NCBI GenBank assembly: GCA_022559845.1 | Contig: CM040118.1 | Span: 238,251,224-238,315,223 of the forward strand | Direction: 5' to 3' | Origin: Amorphophallus konjac | Taxonomy: Eukaryota > Streptophyta > Magnoliopsida > Alismatales > Araceae | DNA length: 64,000 nucleotides | Shown here: in pieces, positions 10,968-23,600 of the stretch | How positions within the stretch are numbered: the stretch's first letter is position 1 | Layout: each line of letters opens with the position of its first letter | Notes under the pieces: generated by a model | Database searches by the model: none | Told to the model about the DNA's origin: nothing | The model's input: only the letters and a program-made list of their open reading frames with translations | Position numbers and translations under genes: made by a program

Positions 10968-13309
10968 TCATTCTGATCTTGCAAGAACCCAAGCAGCCTT
11001 GGGTCCTGTGTTAGCCCTTATAGGGGTTATAAACAGTTTCTTAGCGACATTGTCATCAAAATCCATCAGATAATAATTGGCCATGAGGTGACCAAATTTT
11101 CCACAATATCTACATGAAACAGCAGATTTTCTGGTCCTATGATGCATATCAACAACAGCATGAGACCTATGAACCTGAGCATGAAATGTTCTATTGTTTA
11201 CATGGACATTTTGTTTCTTGTTTTTAACCAGCCAACATTCAATAGATTTGTGACCAAGCTTACCACAGTTAAAGCATGAAAGTTCCACCGGTCATTTTGC
11301 AAAGAATTTGACAGAATAGGGATTGACGAAATTTTCCTGAACATGCCAACAATCCTCGACTGTCTGGCCATTCTTCCCATACTCGAAGCATTTAATGTGC
11401 TTACCTTTAGAACCATTTTCACCCCAAGTAGACCTTGACCAGCACTAAATGGCCGTGTGACTAGGTTTGTTATAGTTGAAGCAAATGATATGCTGGTTCA
11501 AAGCAGACTTGTTTCTTTTGGAACCATGATGATTTTCAGAATATCTAGCATGCATCCTATCATCGAATTTCATGATGAAACATGCATTCATGAGAAGACC
11601 ATGCCTGCCACAGTAATAACAATATGCACCAGACTTCCTAGTAACATGGTTTCTACCAAATGAATTTCTAGAATGCAATGGTTTTCTTGCATGCTCATCT
11701 TCTATCAATAATTTGCAATCATCCATTACGTGGCCTACTTTGCCACAATAATGACATGAACCATCCTTTTCATGTGCATGCGAATGAGTAAGGGACTATT
11801 GTGCAGCATGCATTAAGCTGTCAGATTCCACAGTACTAGCAGAGTTAACATTACAGGCAACGACAGCCTTGACTTTATTCATGTAACCATTCTTTTTCAG
11901 TTGTTTACCCTTTTTCAAGACATTTGTCTATTTTTCATTTCTCTGAGCCTTAAATTGGAATACAGATGATGAAGGTGATATCTGATTTTTATTTTGTTTT
12001 GGGGATTGATTTATGTTTCCAGCAAAATCAGAGTTTTGCACGAAAGTGGTGTATAGCTGGTTTCTAATGGTTTCCTTAACGTCAGGACAGCAACTTATCC
12101 CCTTTCTTGAATTATCTTCGTCACCTTTGATAACAGTTTTCATATTTCCATTATTTTTAACATACTCGGATGCTGAGTTTTCCAGATCACGAATTTTAGT
12201 TTCCAAAGAGGCAATGTGAAGTTCATAACTGGCTATCTCCTGTTCACTACAGTTCACACATTCACTTAGGACTTTGTTTACAGTTTTATACTTCTCAATC
12301 TCTTGTTCCAGATTGCTCAAATTTTTTGCCTCTTCATTGCAAGCAGTTTTTTTCCTTTTTCTAAGGTGAGAAGTTTTTCGGACATACCAGTGTTTAATCG
12401 TTTTAACTTTTCAATTTCAGCTTTCAATTCATTGTTTTCCTCCTCGAGTTTTTCAGCTTGAATTTCCTTATTAGCACACCTTTCTCTCTCGATAGCTAGA
12501 AGCCTCTCTGAAATAATTGTATTTAGGACCATGAGTTTTTTGTTTTGTTCTTTCAGTTCCTTGTTCTCTTTGGTCAGCTTCTCAATTTTTTCACTGTTGG
12601 ATACAGACTCCAGTCTTTCAATAAGTTCGTCCTCTCTTTGTTCGACTTTAATTTTCTCATTCAACAAATCTTGATTTTCTTCTTTAAGAGAGGTAATCAA
12701 CTTCAAAAGCCATTCATTTTTGTTGTATAGTTCCTCATTGCATTCTTTCAGAAGAAGGCATTTGTTGTAATCAGATTGTTTAGATGAGACGTGTGAGGCT
12801 TCCATGTTAAATTCCTTTATTCTAGCTTCAAGATTTTCATTCCTCTTTTGAAGTTCTGCATTCACAAGTTTCAATTTATTTATTTCAGAGTTAACTTTAT
12901 TTGATTCTTGCATTCTCATTAGATGTTCATCATTCTCTTCATTCAGCTGATTCTCCAGTTCGGATATTTTATTTAAGCATGTTTGATTCTCAACTTTTAA
13001 TGAGACATTTTGTTCCTTAAAATTTTGAACATCTAGCAGACACATATCATAAGATTATTTTATCGCAGGACAATTTTCACAAATGATTTCAGATTCGCGT
13101 TGTTCAATCTTTTTCTTTAGCCTTTTATTCTCAGATTTCATTTTCTTGGATACTTTTAACAGTTCTTCATACATTCCAACCAATTCATCAAACGAGGGTT
13201 CATCATATCCGGAGCTTACTTGAGAAGGAGTATCACCATCATCATTTCTCCGGTTGGCCATCAAGCATTTATCCTCTTCCTCCTCGTTTGCAACAGTTAT
13301 CCTGTCCAA
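10968..13309 (-). pseudogene. SIRE/Maximus-like Copia gag remnant with coiled coil and zinc-knuckle array
   Basis: The open segments on the minus strand are 13309-13055, 13045-12317, 12320-11928, 11726-11445, 11422-11198 and 11288-10968, broken by stops and frameshifts. The first 450 codons are Glu/Lys/Asn-rich heptad sequence, a long coiled coil. Six knuckle-like motifs follow. Two are complete CX2CX4HX4C (CHYCGKVGHVMDDC at about 11714-11755, and CFNCGKLGHKSIEC). The other four have lost one or two ligands. The end, GPKAAWV, resembles the gag end of SIRE-type Copia elements. The N-terminal gag half and all of protease, integrase and RT are missing. It probably bound its own RNA when intact. 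Confidence 0.72.
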
Positions 13310-13760
13310 GATTTACTTTCCCGACGTACACCTGAGAGCAAAAGGAAATTTATCAACATTCACTGCATCTCTTTGAATATTTAGAACTGTGATATTCTCA
13401 TGGTTCTTCGATCTGTCCTCACTGGACCACTTGGTCTCATTTCGGGGCAACTTATGTGGGCCTTTTGATACGAGTTTCATAAACTCGGGTCAATGGAATT
13501 CATGTAGACACAGAGACCTCCCAACCACTTGCTGAAGTTAGAACCATCAAAGATGCAAGGACGAGCCAAATCGAAAGATAGAAAAAAAACACAACCTTAG
13601 CACACAAAGCAATCACAGATGAATGCACCAAAACCTCTCGATCAAAACCAAACAGACAGTAACAGGAGTAGCACCTTAAACAACAGGATCCTCTGTAGAT
13701 CGTTGGATCTGAATGCACAGAGACCCGCTCTGATACAACCTGATGGGTGCGGATGGTATG
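13310..13760 (-). other. Leader region of Copia element B
   Basis: Lies between the gag remnant and the primer site. It holds a second PBS-like sequence (GTTGTATCAGAGC on the minus strand, 13729-13741), 20 bases from the main one. No coding signal is seen. Confidence 0.5.
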
Positions 13761-13772
13761 CTTTGATACCAA
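13761..13772 (-). other. tRNA-Met-type primer binding site of Copia element B
   Basis: The minus strand reads TTGGTATCAAAG, directly next to the LTR end at 13774. Confidence 0.75.
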
Positions 13773-13773
13773 T

Positions 13774-15998
13774 TGATGGAGCCTATGGGGGCTCTGACAC
13801 AAACAGAAGCCGTGCTAGGCACGGATTCAGAAGGGGGTTGAATGAATCCCCTATTAAAAATTACGTCCAAATAAAAGCCAGTGGAAAGGCACAGATGCGG
13901 AAGCTGTATGAACAAGTGCCTAGACTAAACTAGGTGCTCTTCTCCAAATGACGAGAGGATGACGGAAGAACTGAATTTTTGAATACTGCAGAGAAGAACT
14001 ATGAACAAACCCAAAATCACCCAACTCACATGAGACCAGAAACAAACGTGCAGTGTGCAATACAAACACTCACTAGATTGAAAAATAGAATAATTGCACC
14101 TAAGCATTCATCTAGCGAAATCGTGAGAATCAATCAGACCATAGTGCACAAAGAACTTTTAAGGTGGTTCAGTTCGCAGACCTACGTCCACCCCATACTC
14201 CAACCAGAGTGTGGCTTTCCGCTGATACACAGCTTAACAGATGGGCCTCACAGCTTGCCTACATCCGCTGAGCATCACAGCTTACTTCTGCTGGGTAATA
14301 CAGCTTAGCCGTCCAGAGGATACCACACCTCTGCAACCGCTGGGGCTTACAGCTTAACCCGTCCAGAGGAATCCTTCTCTGCTACAGCTGAGCAACACAG
14401 CTTGCTCTGTTGACAAACAGCTTGAAATAAAGATAAAAAGGAAAACAAGAAACGGGAAATGACAGCGACTGAAAGCTGTAAACATTAAAGCGCAGATGTG
14501 GCTCTCAAGGAGCTGACTAGATAGGATTTGATCTTGATTCCAGTGGGGACTAATCTTCAGATGAAGCTTGTCTCCTTCTCTTCTCTACTTTCGATCTCTC
14601 TCTCTTTCTGTCTACTTCTTCTACTTCTTCGTTTCTCTGCTGCTCTCTCTTTTTCCCTCTTTTGTACTCTCCTATTCTTTTCTTCTATTCTTCTCTTCTT
14701 CTGCTCCCCAACAGTTCTTCTTGATCTCGCCCCAGTGGATCCTTCTCGACTAGTAGAAGGATCACTTATATACTCCTTCAGACTGAGGTCACGAGCTCAT
14801 GCCCTAGGCGTGTGGAGGGAACACTCTCGCCTGGAAGCTTCAGGAGAGTCTTGCCATGTGTCAGAATCTGAACGATTGGGACCCCACGTGGCGGCTCCTT
14901 CTAATGAAGATCACCCTTGGATCACGTGCCAATTGATTGTTTAGTTGTTCTCACATGCCTTTATTCTTCTTTTCCTTATAAGTCAGATACTCAGGTGCAC
15001 ATATGTTACTCGAACTATGGCTTCCCTGGCTTGATCACTTGCGTGCACAAGTTCCATAAGCTTCTCGTACAGGGAACGATTGCACCGAGGTTGTTTTCTC
15101 GGAACAGGGTCTTGCACCTACTTTGATTCGTGTCCTGAGGAATGGTTTGCACTGACTTGCTTCTTCTGAAGTCACACGTTGCATCGAGTATCCTCAGTAG
15201 TTGCACCGAGCTCATTTTCTTAAGACCAGACACTGCACTGACCTGCTCGCGCTGCTCGCGCTGAGAAGCCCGCCCTTGATAAGAAGGAGTTCTTTGATTT
15301 TGAAGCACATCCGTATGAAGATTTGCTCGCACAGCATACGAATGCACCGACTCTGCTATACGTACCTGCCTATGTGCACAATCTTAATAGAGATAAGAAA
15401 ACTATGCACAGATATGACTTCAATATATAAAAAAGAGATGCACAAGCTTTATGCACATGGAGGAAGAAATGCACCGACTCAATTACGAGTCACAGCATGA
15501 GATGCATCGACCATGTGAAGGCAAGAAATGCACAATGCACCGAGTTTAAGCAGGAGCACGCTAGGAATGCACTAGGTTAAATACTAGCAACAATGTGAGT
15601 TGCACATACTAAAACTCCATGGAGTACCATCTGAGTAGACCAATGCACTGACCTAATGCGAATGATGCACAGAGAAGATATGCACTGATGCATGACTTAA
15701 TCAGCGTGCAATACCAGAGGTTGCACCGATGCACCTAACACATGAAGGCATTGAACCGACCTAACACAGATAGAGTGCACAGACTTGGAGACGCGAGCTA
15801 AGCAATGCACAGACCTGACACTCGCTAAGGCTGTGTGCATAAGGAATGGAATGCACAGACCTGCATGCCCATGAACGATGATATGCACCGAGTTTGTTGG
15901 GTAACCTTACTGATATATATGCACGAGCCTTAGACGTAACCTGAATGCACCGACTTAACTGGTTGCGTGCATGCATAGACGTTTAAAGCCATGAAGTG
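13774..15998 (-). repeat. Copia-type LTR B (right limit approximate)
   Basis: The plus strand starts TGATGGAGCC beside the primer site. The minus strand carries a GTATATAAG box at 14765-14773, then a CT-rich leader, CACAGCTT-type repeats (14225-14425), the block shared with LTR A (14155-14215), and an AACCCCCCTTCTGAATCCG...GCCTAGCA end near 13800-13840. U3 is full of TGCAC repeats. The far end of U3 is not defined; I placed it where the repeats stop. Confidence 0.68.
14765..14773 (-). promoter_or_regulatory. TATA box of LTR B
   Basis: GTATATAAG on the minus strand, followed downstream by a leader rich in TC/AG, the same layout as LTR A. Confidence 0.6.
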
Positions 15999-16000
15999 CA
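14998..16000. repeat. About 30 dispersed TGCAC(C/A/T)GAC repeats
   Basis: AATGCACCGACT, AATGCACAGACC, AATGCACTGACC and close variants occur roughly every 30 bases in the U3 of LTR B, mostly in one orientation. The array is dense from about 15081 to 15970. The small ORFs here (Cys/His/Arg-rich) are by-products of the repeat. Confidence 0.75.
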
Positions 16001-16010
16001 ATATATGCTC

Positions 16011-18306
16011 AGACCTAGACCAGCAGTTAAACACACATCAATATATATATATATGCAACCGTGACATTCAATAAAGCACACGAAGTCAATTCAGGCACAT
16101 GAAGAGACTCAGCTATACTCAGCTATCATCAAAACATTCTTCAGTCATTCATTTGTAAGTGGTGACTTATAGTGTTGCTATCATCAAAACTCATGAAGCA
16201 AAACATCATCAAGGCACAGGGACACAACAAGCCAAAGTCGTGGTGAAACACTTATGAAGGAAACGGCACAGGACAGCTAGATTCACACATCCGCATGACA
16301 CAAATCACAGAGGCATGAGAGATCACGAAGACCATTACAACACATGGACACGAAACTGAGGTAAGATAATACATCACGGCGTCCAAAGCCACGTCTAGAT
16401 CCACACCGGATCACCGAGACATTCGCGAGGTCACATGTCAACCACTGGATCACAACCGAGTTGACCAAAAACCAATCATGACTCTGAAGCATCACGAAAC
16501 ACAGCTCGATATAATGGCACTCCCTGCTACCTCACAACATGGTCATCGCCCTCATAGGACGTCCAAGACATCCACGGGACTACGGGCAAACCACAAGGTC
16601 AAGCCAAGACAAATGGAGGCCACAACAATAGAAAAATAGATCTCTGGGGAGAAATGGTCATATGCCTGACCACTAGGCAAACCAAGCGGTCAGCCAAAGA
16701 GTCGTTACCCTCACACAGAGAACTCAGACACAAGGCTGTCATGAAAGGGCCGCACCGAGATGAAAACAGTCTATTCATGGGCCGTCTTACTAAGTTAGGC
16801 AGTCAAGGATATGGCCGCTTCACTCGGAAGACCCATCAAACCAACTCGTAAAAGCATAGGGGCATGCGGTCTATCGCAGGGCCGCCAGACGACCATAGCG
16901 GTCATCCACGTGGCCGCTAGACCCAGTCAACCCTAAACCGACTTAAACCAGCCAAACCAACTTAGCGGTCTCCAAATGGGCCGCCAAGGACAATATGCGG
17001 TCAAGGCTAGGACCGCTAGCCCGAACCGACATAAAAACCATTGAACCGACATAAACAGGACCTAGCGGTCGCACAAAGGGCCGCCAAGTTCAGCCTTGCG
17101 GTCTATCACGTGACCGCTTGGCCAAGCCGACATACACACACGAGTCTAGCGGTCCCCAATGACACCGTTTCATGAGGCTTAGCGGTCATCCAATGGGCCG
17201 CTAGCCAACCCAAGCGGTCTATCGTAAGACCACTTTGATCTAAACCGACATAGAACCAAAAAAGGAGCAAATGGTCTCCATGGGACCATTACAGGCACCT
17301 AAACGGTCACTGGTACGACCGCTAAGGCATCACGGAGGGAAAAATAGAGGAATGGCCAAACCCAGCCGTTCCACACCCCGTTCACCCTAAAATGAAGGGG
17401 AAACATTCCAAATGACCAAATAAACCATCCACAGACCGGAAAGGATCCAAACAACACCAAAAACACAAGAAATGAGCGATTCCATCGAATCGACCCAAAA
17501 TGAGTCACATGGGTTCCCGGGCTCATACCGGTCCCAAATGACAACCAATCACTACGAAACCAGCGGGAATGGAACGCAAACATGCCAGGGATTCAAATAA
17601 CACTAATTAGGTTAGAAACCGTCGCCAAGAAAGGCAAACACGTCTCACACCCCCCAAAGCATGCTTCACCCAAAACGAAGCTAAACACGCTCGTTCTTAC
17701 ACCGTTCGGCTCCAAATCGTGAGGAAACATAGAAGAAGAGTAGGGCGTCCATCTCCCTACCTCCACCGAAGTTCTAGCGCGCAGAAGCCACTAAACCGCA
17801 CCGAAAACCATCTCACGAACGAAACCACGCCGGCTTTCAATCCACCGAGGGATCGCGCCAATGCAATGCTCCATTCATCTCCCCATCACGCTCCAAATCA
17901 ACTCCACGACATCCCTGCCTCGTCTACCTCGCCACGGTCGCGCGCCCCGCGAAGAGAGGAGAAGAGAGGAGAGAGAATGAGAGAGAGGAAATGAGCGACA
18001 GTGAGGACAGAGGAAGGAGAAAGAAGAAGAAATAGAAAAGGAAAATTAGGAATTTCTAAAATTTTGAAAAATCCAATTTTTGGCCTAAAAATACAGAAAA
18101 ATATAGAAAAATAGTCCAAACGATCCTCGGAAGGAGCACAACACAACTATAGCGTCCTCGAGTCGATGAATTCAATAATAAACTCTCCACTGGGTTCCGT
18201 AACTAGTATGAGGGAAAAACCCACGTGGATCGTAAAACACAACTCAGGACCCACAAAAGCGATCCGAAAGCTCTCCGATAAGAATCTGAAAGACCCAAGA
18301 TATTAC
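16011..18306 (-). repeat. LTR-like block, possibly a chromovirus LTR fragment
   Basis: Bounded on the right where the Athila-like ORF sequence resumes (CATGTAAGCTCC). Read from that edge on the minus strand it begins TGTGTAATATCTTGGG, as an LTR might. It holds a GCGGTC/GGCCGC hairpin array that shares a 17-base core with Tekay 2. I see no credible ORF or primer site, and the left limit is a guess. A truncated LTR of a third Tekay-type family is the best reading. Confidence 0.4.
16640..17335. repeat. Array of about 12 inverted repeats, GCGGTC...GGCCGC
   Basis: Units such as TAGCGGTC...GGCCGCTA recur near 16865, 16896, 16964, 16996, 17064, 17096, 17180, 17213 and 17300, with 6-9 variable bases between arms. 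The unit near 17213 contains CGGTCTATCGTAAGACC, identical to the core of the first Tekay 2 hairpin (40033-40058). Confidence 0.78.
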
Positions 18307-18308
18307 AC

Positions 18309-19019
18309 ATGTAAGCTCCATAACCAACATGTAGATTTGAGAATGAGCCACCATGTGATCTCATCTTCTTTCAAGTTCCACCGTTTGTACCATGCAAAGA
18401 TAAGATCATAAAAAATGTAGGTGGACTAGAGGTAGAATGGTTGTTAGCATAATTGATATTGTCATGTACAGCATATGTTAACAACCTTTCTTTCGTGGGG
18501 GTCATGTAAAAATCAATATTCATTATTTTTAGTTTGGCCAGCATTTCAAACCATGGTAGATCAAGTAGGCCAAAATGACATCCCCAATCAGAAAACGGAG
18601 GAGGAATTATCATGTCATCAATTATAAAATATTCCTATCGAAACTTAATGTCGTTATAAGTGTTGAAAATATTAATGTGGACCTTGTTATCAATAAAAAT
18701 TTCTTATACAACCTCAATTTTAAAATTTCCTTGTATATTGTTGAGGTGAGAATAGATCAAAGGGTGAGATGATCCCATCAAATGATTAGTGTCAAGGAGA
18801 AAAGTAAGATCGGGAGTGAAAGAGACATGCTCCTCAACACCATGAAACTTGTGGGGCTCAATAGGTTATGACAGCTCGGCTAATTGAAGAATGTCCATCG
18901 TGAAGTTAGATTCACCGAGGTCATGAAGAGGTAGAAGATCAATACCCTCCCCTTGATCAGAAGATGCCCAATCGAAATAAAAGTCAGGAAAGGTATCCGC
19001 CTCCTCCTTTACCCAAGAG
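18309..19019 (-). pseudogene. C-terminal part of the Athila-like ORF, copy 1
   Basis: Matches 33378-34090 and 37940-38622. The clearest stretch (18371-18613) contains MIIPPPFSDWGCHFG, LDLPWFEML and YAVHDNINYANN. It is broken by small indels. The function is unknown. It is cut off on the left at the LTR-like block and on the right at the composite insert, after which the N-terminal part resumes at 28408. Confidence 0.7.
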
Positions 19020-19033
19020 GTATCCGCCTCCTC

Positions 19034-20575
19034 TCTTTGGACCGAAATCTCCTTTTCACGTTATAAGTTAATATTCAAAGTTCAGTTTTCACATTTTTCT
19101 ACACTTATGTTTTTTACTATTCTTCTCACTTTTTCACCCTCTTCTGATCGCGTTCTCCCTCTGCTCTCTTCACAAAAGTTCTTCCTCTCTTCAAGATCTT
19201 CAACTTCTTCTTCTTCGTCATCTTATGATTCCTCTTCGTCTTAAAGCTATTTCAATTTTTCTCTTACTCTATTTTTATTCTTATTTTACTATTTTTCATT
19301 AGATTTTAATCTTCCTCCTCTTCTCTATCTCCCTCCTATTCTATATTCTTCTCAAATCTCCAAGGCGGATCTTCTTCTTCGGTGCTCTTAAGGTGACGTT
19401 CACCTTCAAAGCGGGACGACCACTCAAAGACTCGACACGACGTGTGGACGGCGCTATTCTTCTACTTTCTTGGCTCTTTTCTTCTCTTATTCTTTTATTT
19501 TTATGAAAGTTGTAATCTTCACTTTCATAGACTTGTAATCTTTTCTCTTAGCAATAAAAGTTAATTTTTATAATTGTGTTCTTCTTTTTTTCTCTCTACC
19601 CCCTCCAAATTTCTCTTCTCAACCCTCTCATATTCTTTAGATAGTTTATTTTTATTTAATTTTATTTTCCTTTTTCATAAGATAATTCCAAACTCAGTAT
19701 CCACATATTTAAGGATTTTTTAACTTGTTTTAATTGAAAATATTCCTCCCCGTGAGATCGACTCGTTCTCACCACTCTACTTGGATTTCAAATCTTTTTA
19801 GTGAGTGAGTGCGATAGTTTTTAAAATTTTGGCTCGGCATTTTTAACGACGAGTGTAGTGCACATCAATTTTTGGCACCGTGGCCGGGGAAGGAAATGAT
19901 TTTCGATAGTTGAAATTTTTTGTGTTTGATGTGTATATTTGTATACTAATTTTTCTATTTTTATTTTGTAGGAAAAATAAAAAAAAATTAAAAATTCAAA
20001 AATCAAAAAAATGAGCAAATTCTGACCTGGAAAGCTACAGGCAATCAACTATTGCAGAAAACCAGAAAGCTTCGCTAAAGGTTTGTAAGTGTAAGAACAA
20101 GTTCTGTTTTGTGTATTATCAATAAAATCTGAGAAATTTTTGAAAAATATAAAAAAATTAGAAAAAGTCTTGAAAACTCTAAAAAAAATAAAAAAACTAG
20201 AAACCATAAAAAGCATAATGTTAGACTTTATTCTCTAGTAGATTTACATATTTTTTTGGTATTTTTGGTTGCTAGTTGTCCTTTATTCGTATCTCTTTGA
20301 AAAAAATAAAAAAAATCTCTGAAAAAAAATTGAAAACAGAAAAAAAAATTCATCATCATCATGATATCATACTAGTTTCATCTCTTACATGTGAAGTTGC
20401 ATTTAGTTGATTTTTTGTTCATTTGCATGCATCATTTAAAAAAAAATTCTCGTTTTCTCTCTTTCCGCTTCTTAAGGGCAATTTAGGCACACCCTTCTTG
20501 AAATTGGAAGGACTCTCCTTTGAGCACTCCGTCTCTTTGGACCGGAATCTCCTTTTCCAAGACCTCCATAAGTCC
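19034..20575 (+). mobile_element. Sense LTR-PBS-leader fragment of the Athila-like family, inverted relative to its host copy
   Basis: It reads on the plus strand: a short leader scrap (19034-19059), LTR interior from 19060 to the LTR end at 19867, primer site, and leader up to 20575. It is the reverse complement of about 29770-31285. Upstream, AGGTATCCGCCTCCTC occurs twice (18993-19008 and 19020-19035), as at repair junctions. The fragment stops where the LINE begins. It starts inside the transcribed part of the LTR, as an RNA copy would. Confidence 0.75.
19873..19890 (+). other. tRNA-Asp-like primer binding site (fragment copy)
   Basis: TGGCACCGTGGCCGGGGA, two bases off the TGGCGCCGTTGCCGGGGA typical of Athila/Tat elements. 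It is preceded by the LTR end CATCA. Confidence 0.8.
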
Positions 20576-20682
20576 TGGAATTGGAAGGACTCTCCTTCTA
20601 CAACCTCACGGTTCTTTCTCTCTCCTAATCCCGTTCTCCCCTCAGATCTGCTCTACAAGGTCTCCCGTCCGTGGCTTCGACC

Positions 20683-23600
20683 ATGGCCGGCCGTAGGAGT
20701 GCCAAGGCAGCCTCCTGCCGGCCTGGCCCTCTTGATGGTCATCCTCCCCATCCGCAGGTGTTCGACATCGCCTGCACGGGGGACCACGATGCAAGTAACG
20801 TTGGTTTTTACACGGAGGATCCTGTGCTCCCAAAGCCTGCGTCCTCGGTAGATCTCGACGGAACGGATGCTCCCTGCTTGCCGGATCCCCAGCCATCCAC
20901 TTTAGGATGCCTGACAGTGGACTCCACCAGGGCCCCTCCCTCTGGTAGTCTCACCTCCATTCCCGTGCCCGCGCTGGCAACGGCAACTGTTCCTACAGGC
21001 CCTCATCCCATCCACGACTCAGATCTGCCTCTAGCTCGTGACACCGACGGTGGCCCCCCCTGCACCGGCGGATCCGTGACGGTTCCCCGCTCTCCTCTTG
21101 GCGCAGATCTACCGACCATCGCCGCTCCTAGCGGTACGACGGATCTTAGCCTCCTTGGCCCCACTCCGCTGTACGCCTCGACAGATGCTCCAAAGCCGCA
21201 AGGACACACTTCCTCCTCTATTGCGCTACCTGTCGTGTCTCCATCTATTGGCATCTGCGGCCCAGCACCGCCTCACCTTGATGCCCTGCCGCTTGCTGCC
21301 ACTAGTGCCTCGCGGGACCCCCCTGTTGGTGCAGATCTGTGTGGCGCTCCACCCATTGCGTCCCCTTCTGCTGCTGCTTGCAGTCCACGCGCAGCTGATG
21401 GTGTCTTATGGATCACTAGTGCCACGCATGGTTTTGGAGCAGCCGTAGGCCCTCACCATGATGCTCGGCCTTGTGCTGCTACTAGTGGATATGGCTTTGC
21501 ACGTGAACCACCTTCTTTTGCTGCTGCTAGTGGATCTGGCCTGCCTCCGTCGGGACCCTCTCTATCTAGTGCGCAAGCTTTTGTTGATGGCGGTCCCCCA
21601 CACCTTGCAACTGTTGTTGCTCCTCTTGTGGATGGCCCGTCCCTTGCTGCGCCAAGTAGTTCTGGAATGCATGTGGGTTGTGCAGGTGGCCCAGCCCCTA
21701 GTCTTGCTTTAGGCCATGCTGCTTGTGGTGGTCGTGCCCGCCATGTCCTGCCCGCCCAAGCTGCTGGTCGTGTGGCACCTTCCCCTGTTCGTGCCAGGCC
21801 ACCTGCCTCGGCGAAGATGGGTCCTAGCTCGGACGTCATGCTGAACACTACGACTAGGACAGACGAGCCACGATCTGATACTCTGCTCAAGCTAGCAGCT
21901 GCGCCGGCTGCAGGTGGCCCCATTCTCACAGCCGCTCCTGCAAAGCTCCCGTGGGCTAGGGTCCCTAATGCAGCCTTTGGCATCACGGCTCAAGCAGCTG
22001 CTGCCCCATCCCTTGCGCAGGTCATCCTGAAAGCCGTCCAACCGCCGTCCCTACCTCTATCCATCCATGCTCCTGCATCCATGGACTCTGGTGAGCCTGT
22101 GGCTTTTTTCTCTACCGAGGAGGTGAAGATATCATGCCAACCGCTGGAGCATGCCATCATCGCCCAGACCTTACAGGGGCGCCCACCCTTCCAAGAGATC
22201 CGGTACCACCTAGCCCAACGTTTCAAGTTACGTCAAGACTTCGTCATTAGCTCGCTTGATTCAAGACATCTGTTGCTTCGGTTTCAAAACCGAGAGGATT
22301 TTCTCCAAGTGTTGCTGAAAGATACACTATATGTCAAAGGCATGCCCTTTGTATTTTTTAGATGGACAATGGATTTCTCCAAAATAGTGGACTCCCCGCT
22401 TGTCCCAGTCTAGCTAGAGCTACCAGACCTTCCGGTGAACTTCTACAATGAAGCTATGATTTTGTCAATCGCCGATAGCATTGGGCCAACACTGAAAGTG
22501 GACCGGAACACACTTTGCCTCACACGCTCGACGGTAGCCCGAGCTTGCGTTCAGTTGGACGTCTCCAAAAGCTTCCCCTCGAGGGTCTTCATTGGCCATG
22601 GAAGCTCTGGTTTCTGGCAACCCATTACATACGCAAACCCCCCACATTACTGCTCTGTCTGCCACCGCTTGGGCCACCTTGCTTCCAAATGCAAAAAGCC
22701 ATCCCAGAACCCTACAGTTGATGTGGCCCCTCGGCCAGCTCATCCGATACAACATCCCACGAGTCCTGCCCCTGCTTTAACCCCTTTGCCGCTGCAGGTT
22801 AATGCGCCACAACCACTACATCCTCTTGTTTAAGGATGGATCGATTCCCCTTCACTACGAGCTCCACACCCTTGCCCTGTGGACCAACCGATCGTGGCAC
22901 ACAACCATCCTTTCACTGGCTCTTCTTCTGCTTTGCTCTCTGGCGACGAGTGTGGCCTGCATGCCACTACCATCCGTGTCGACGAGGCACCTCCCACGTG
23001 CGCTGCACAAAGCACCTCCTTTGTGGAGGGGGCCGACCTTCCTCCATTACATGCTGTTGGTGTAAGGCAGAACATGATTTCTGATGAGTTTTTGAATTCC
23101 ACTAATGTGGACACTCGCGTTCAACAGCCTTTTGTGGTCTCCAATTCCTGTCCGATAGCTGTGGGGGAGCAATCTCTTGATGCTCCACAATACGTGGCAG
23201 AGGATGTCTCTCCTCCTTCTGAGTCCCTTCCCACCACAGCTCCAACGTTGGATGCTCCACTCCCCCCCCCCCTCCGTCCCCTCCCGACGGTGAGCCTCGT
23301 GCTCCTGTGGATGCTCAAGTCCACACTGCCGGTGCTCCCTCAGCTGCTCGGCGTCTTCACTACTTGCCTGGTGCTCCTTCCTCTGCCTTGCATGTAGCTG
23401 GTAGTGGCCAGCCATTGGTCCTCGGGCTTGAGTGTGCTCTCACTCTACTCTCTACGGTGGATGTCAACCTTTCATCCCCCGGGTGTGTTGCTCATCTCTG
23501 CCCAACGCCTGCTACTGTTTGTCCTACGGCGGATCTCCAAGTGCTCGGTCCGCAGAGCAGCACATCTACAGCTGCTTACTCCGCCCCTCCTCCTGCTTTG

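Noticed and set aside
14528..14944. 138-codon ORF with a hydrophobic start resembling a signal peptide
   Set aside because: The Leu/Ser/Phe stretch comes from the CT-rich LTR B leader read antisense to its promoter.
17299..18146. Host gene exon or promoter in the LTR-like block
   Set aside because: ORFs of 82-94 codons have no domain or splice pattern, and the region holds repeat arrays typical of LTRs.
21453..21986. 177-codon minus-strand ORF in the LINE
   Set aside because: Shadow of GC-rich LINE ORF1 in the opposite strand.
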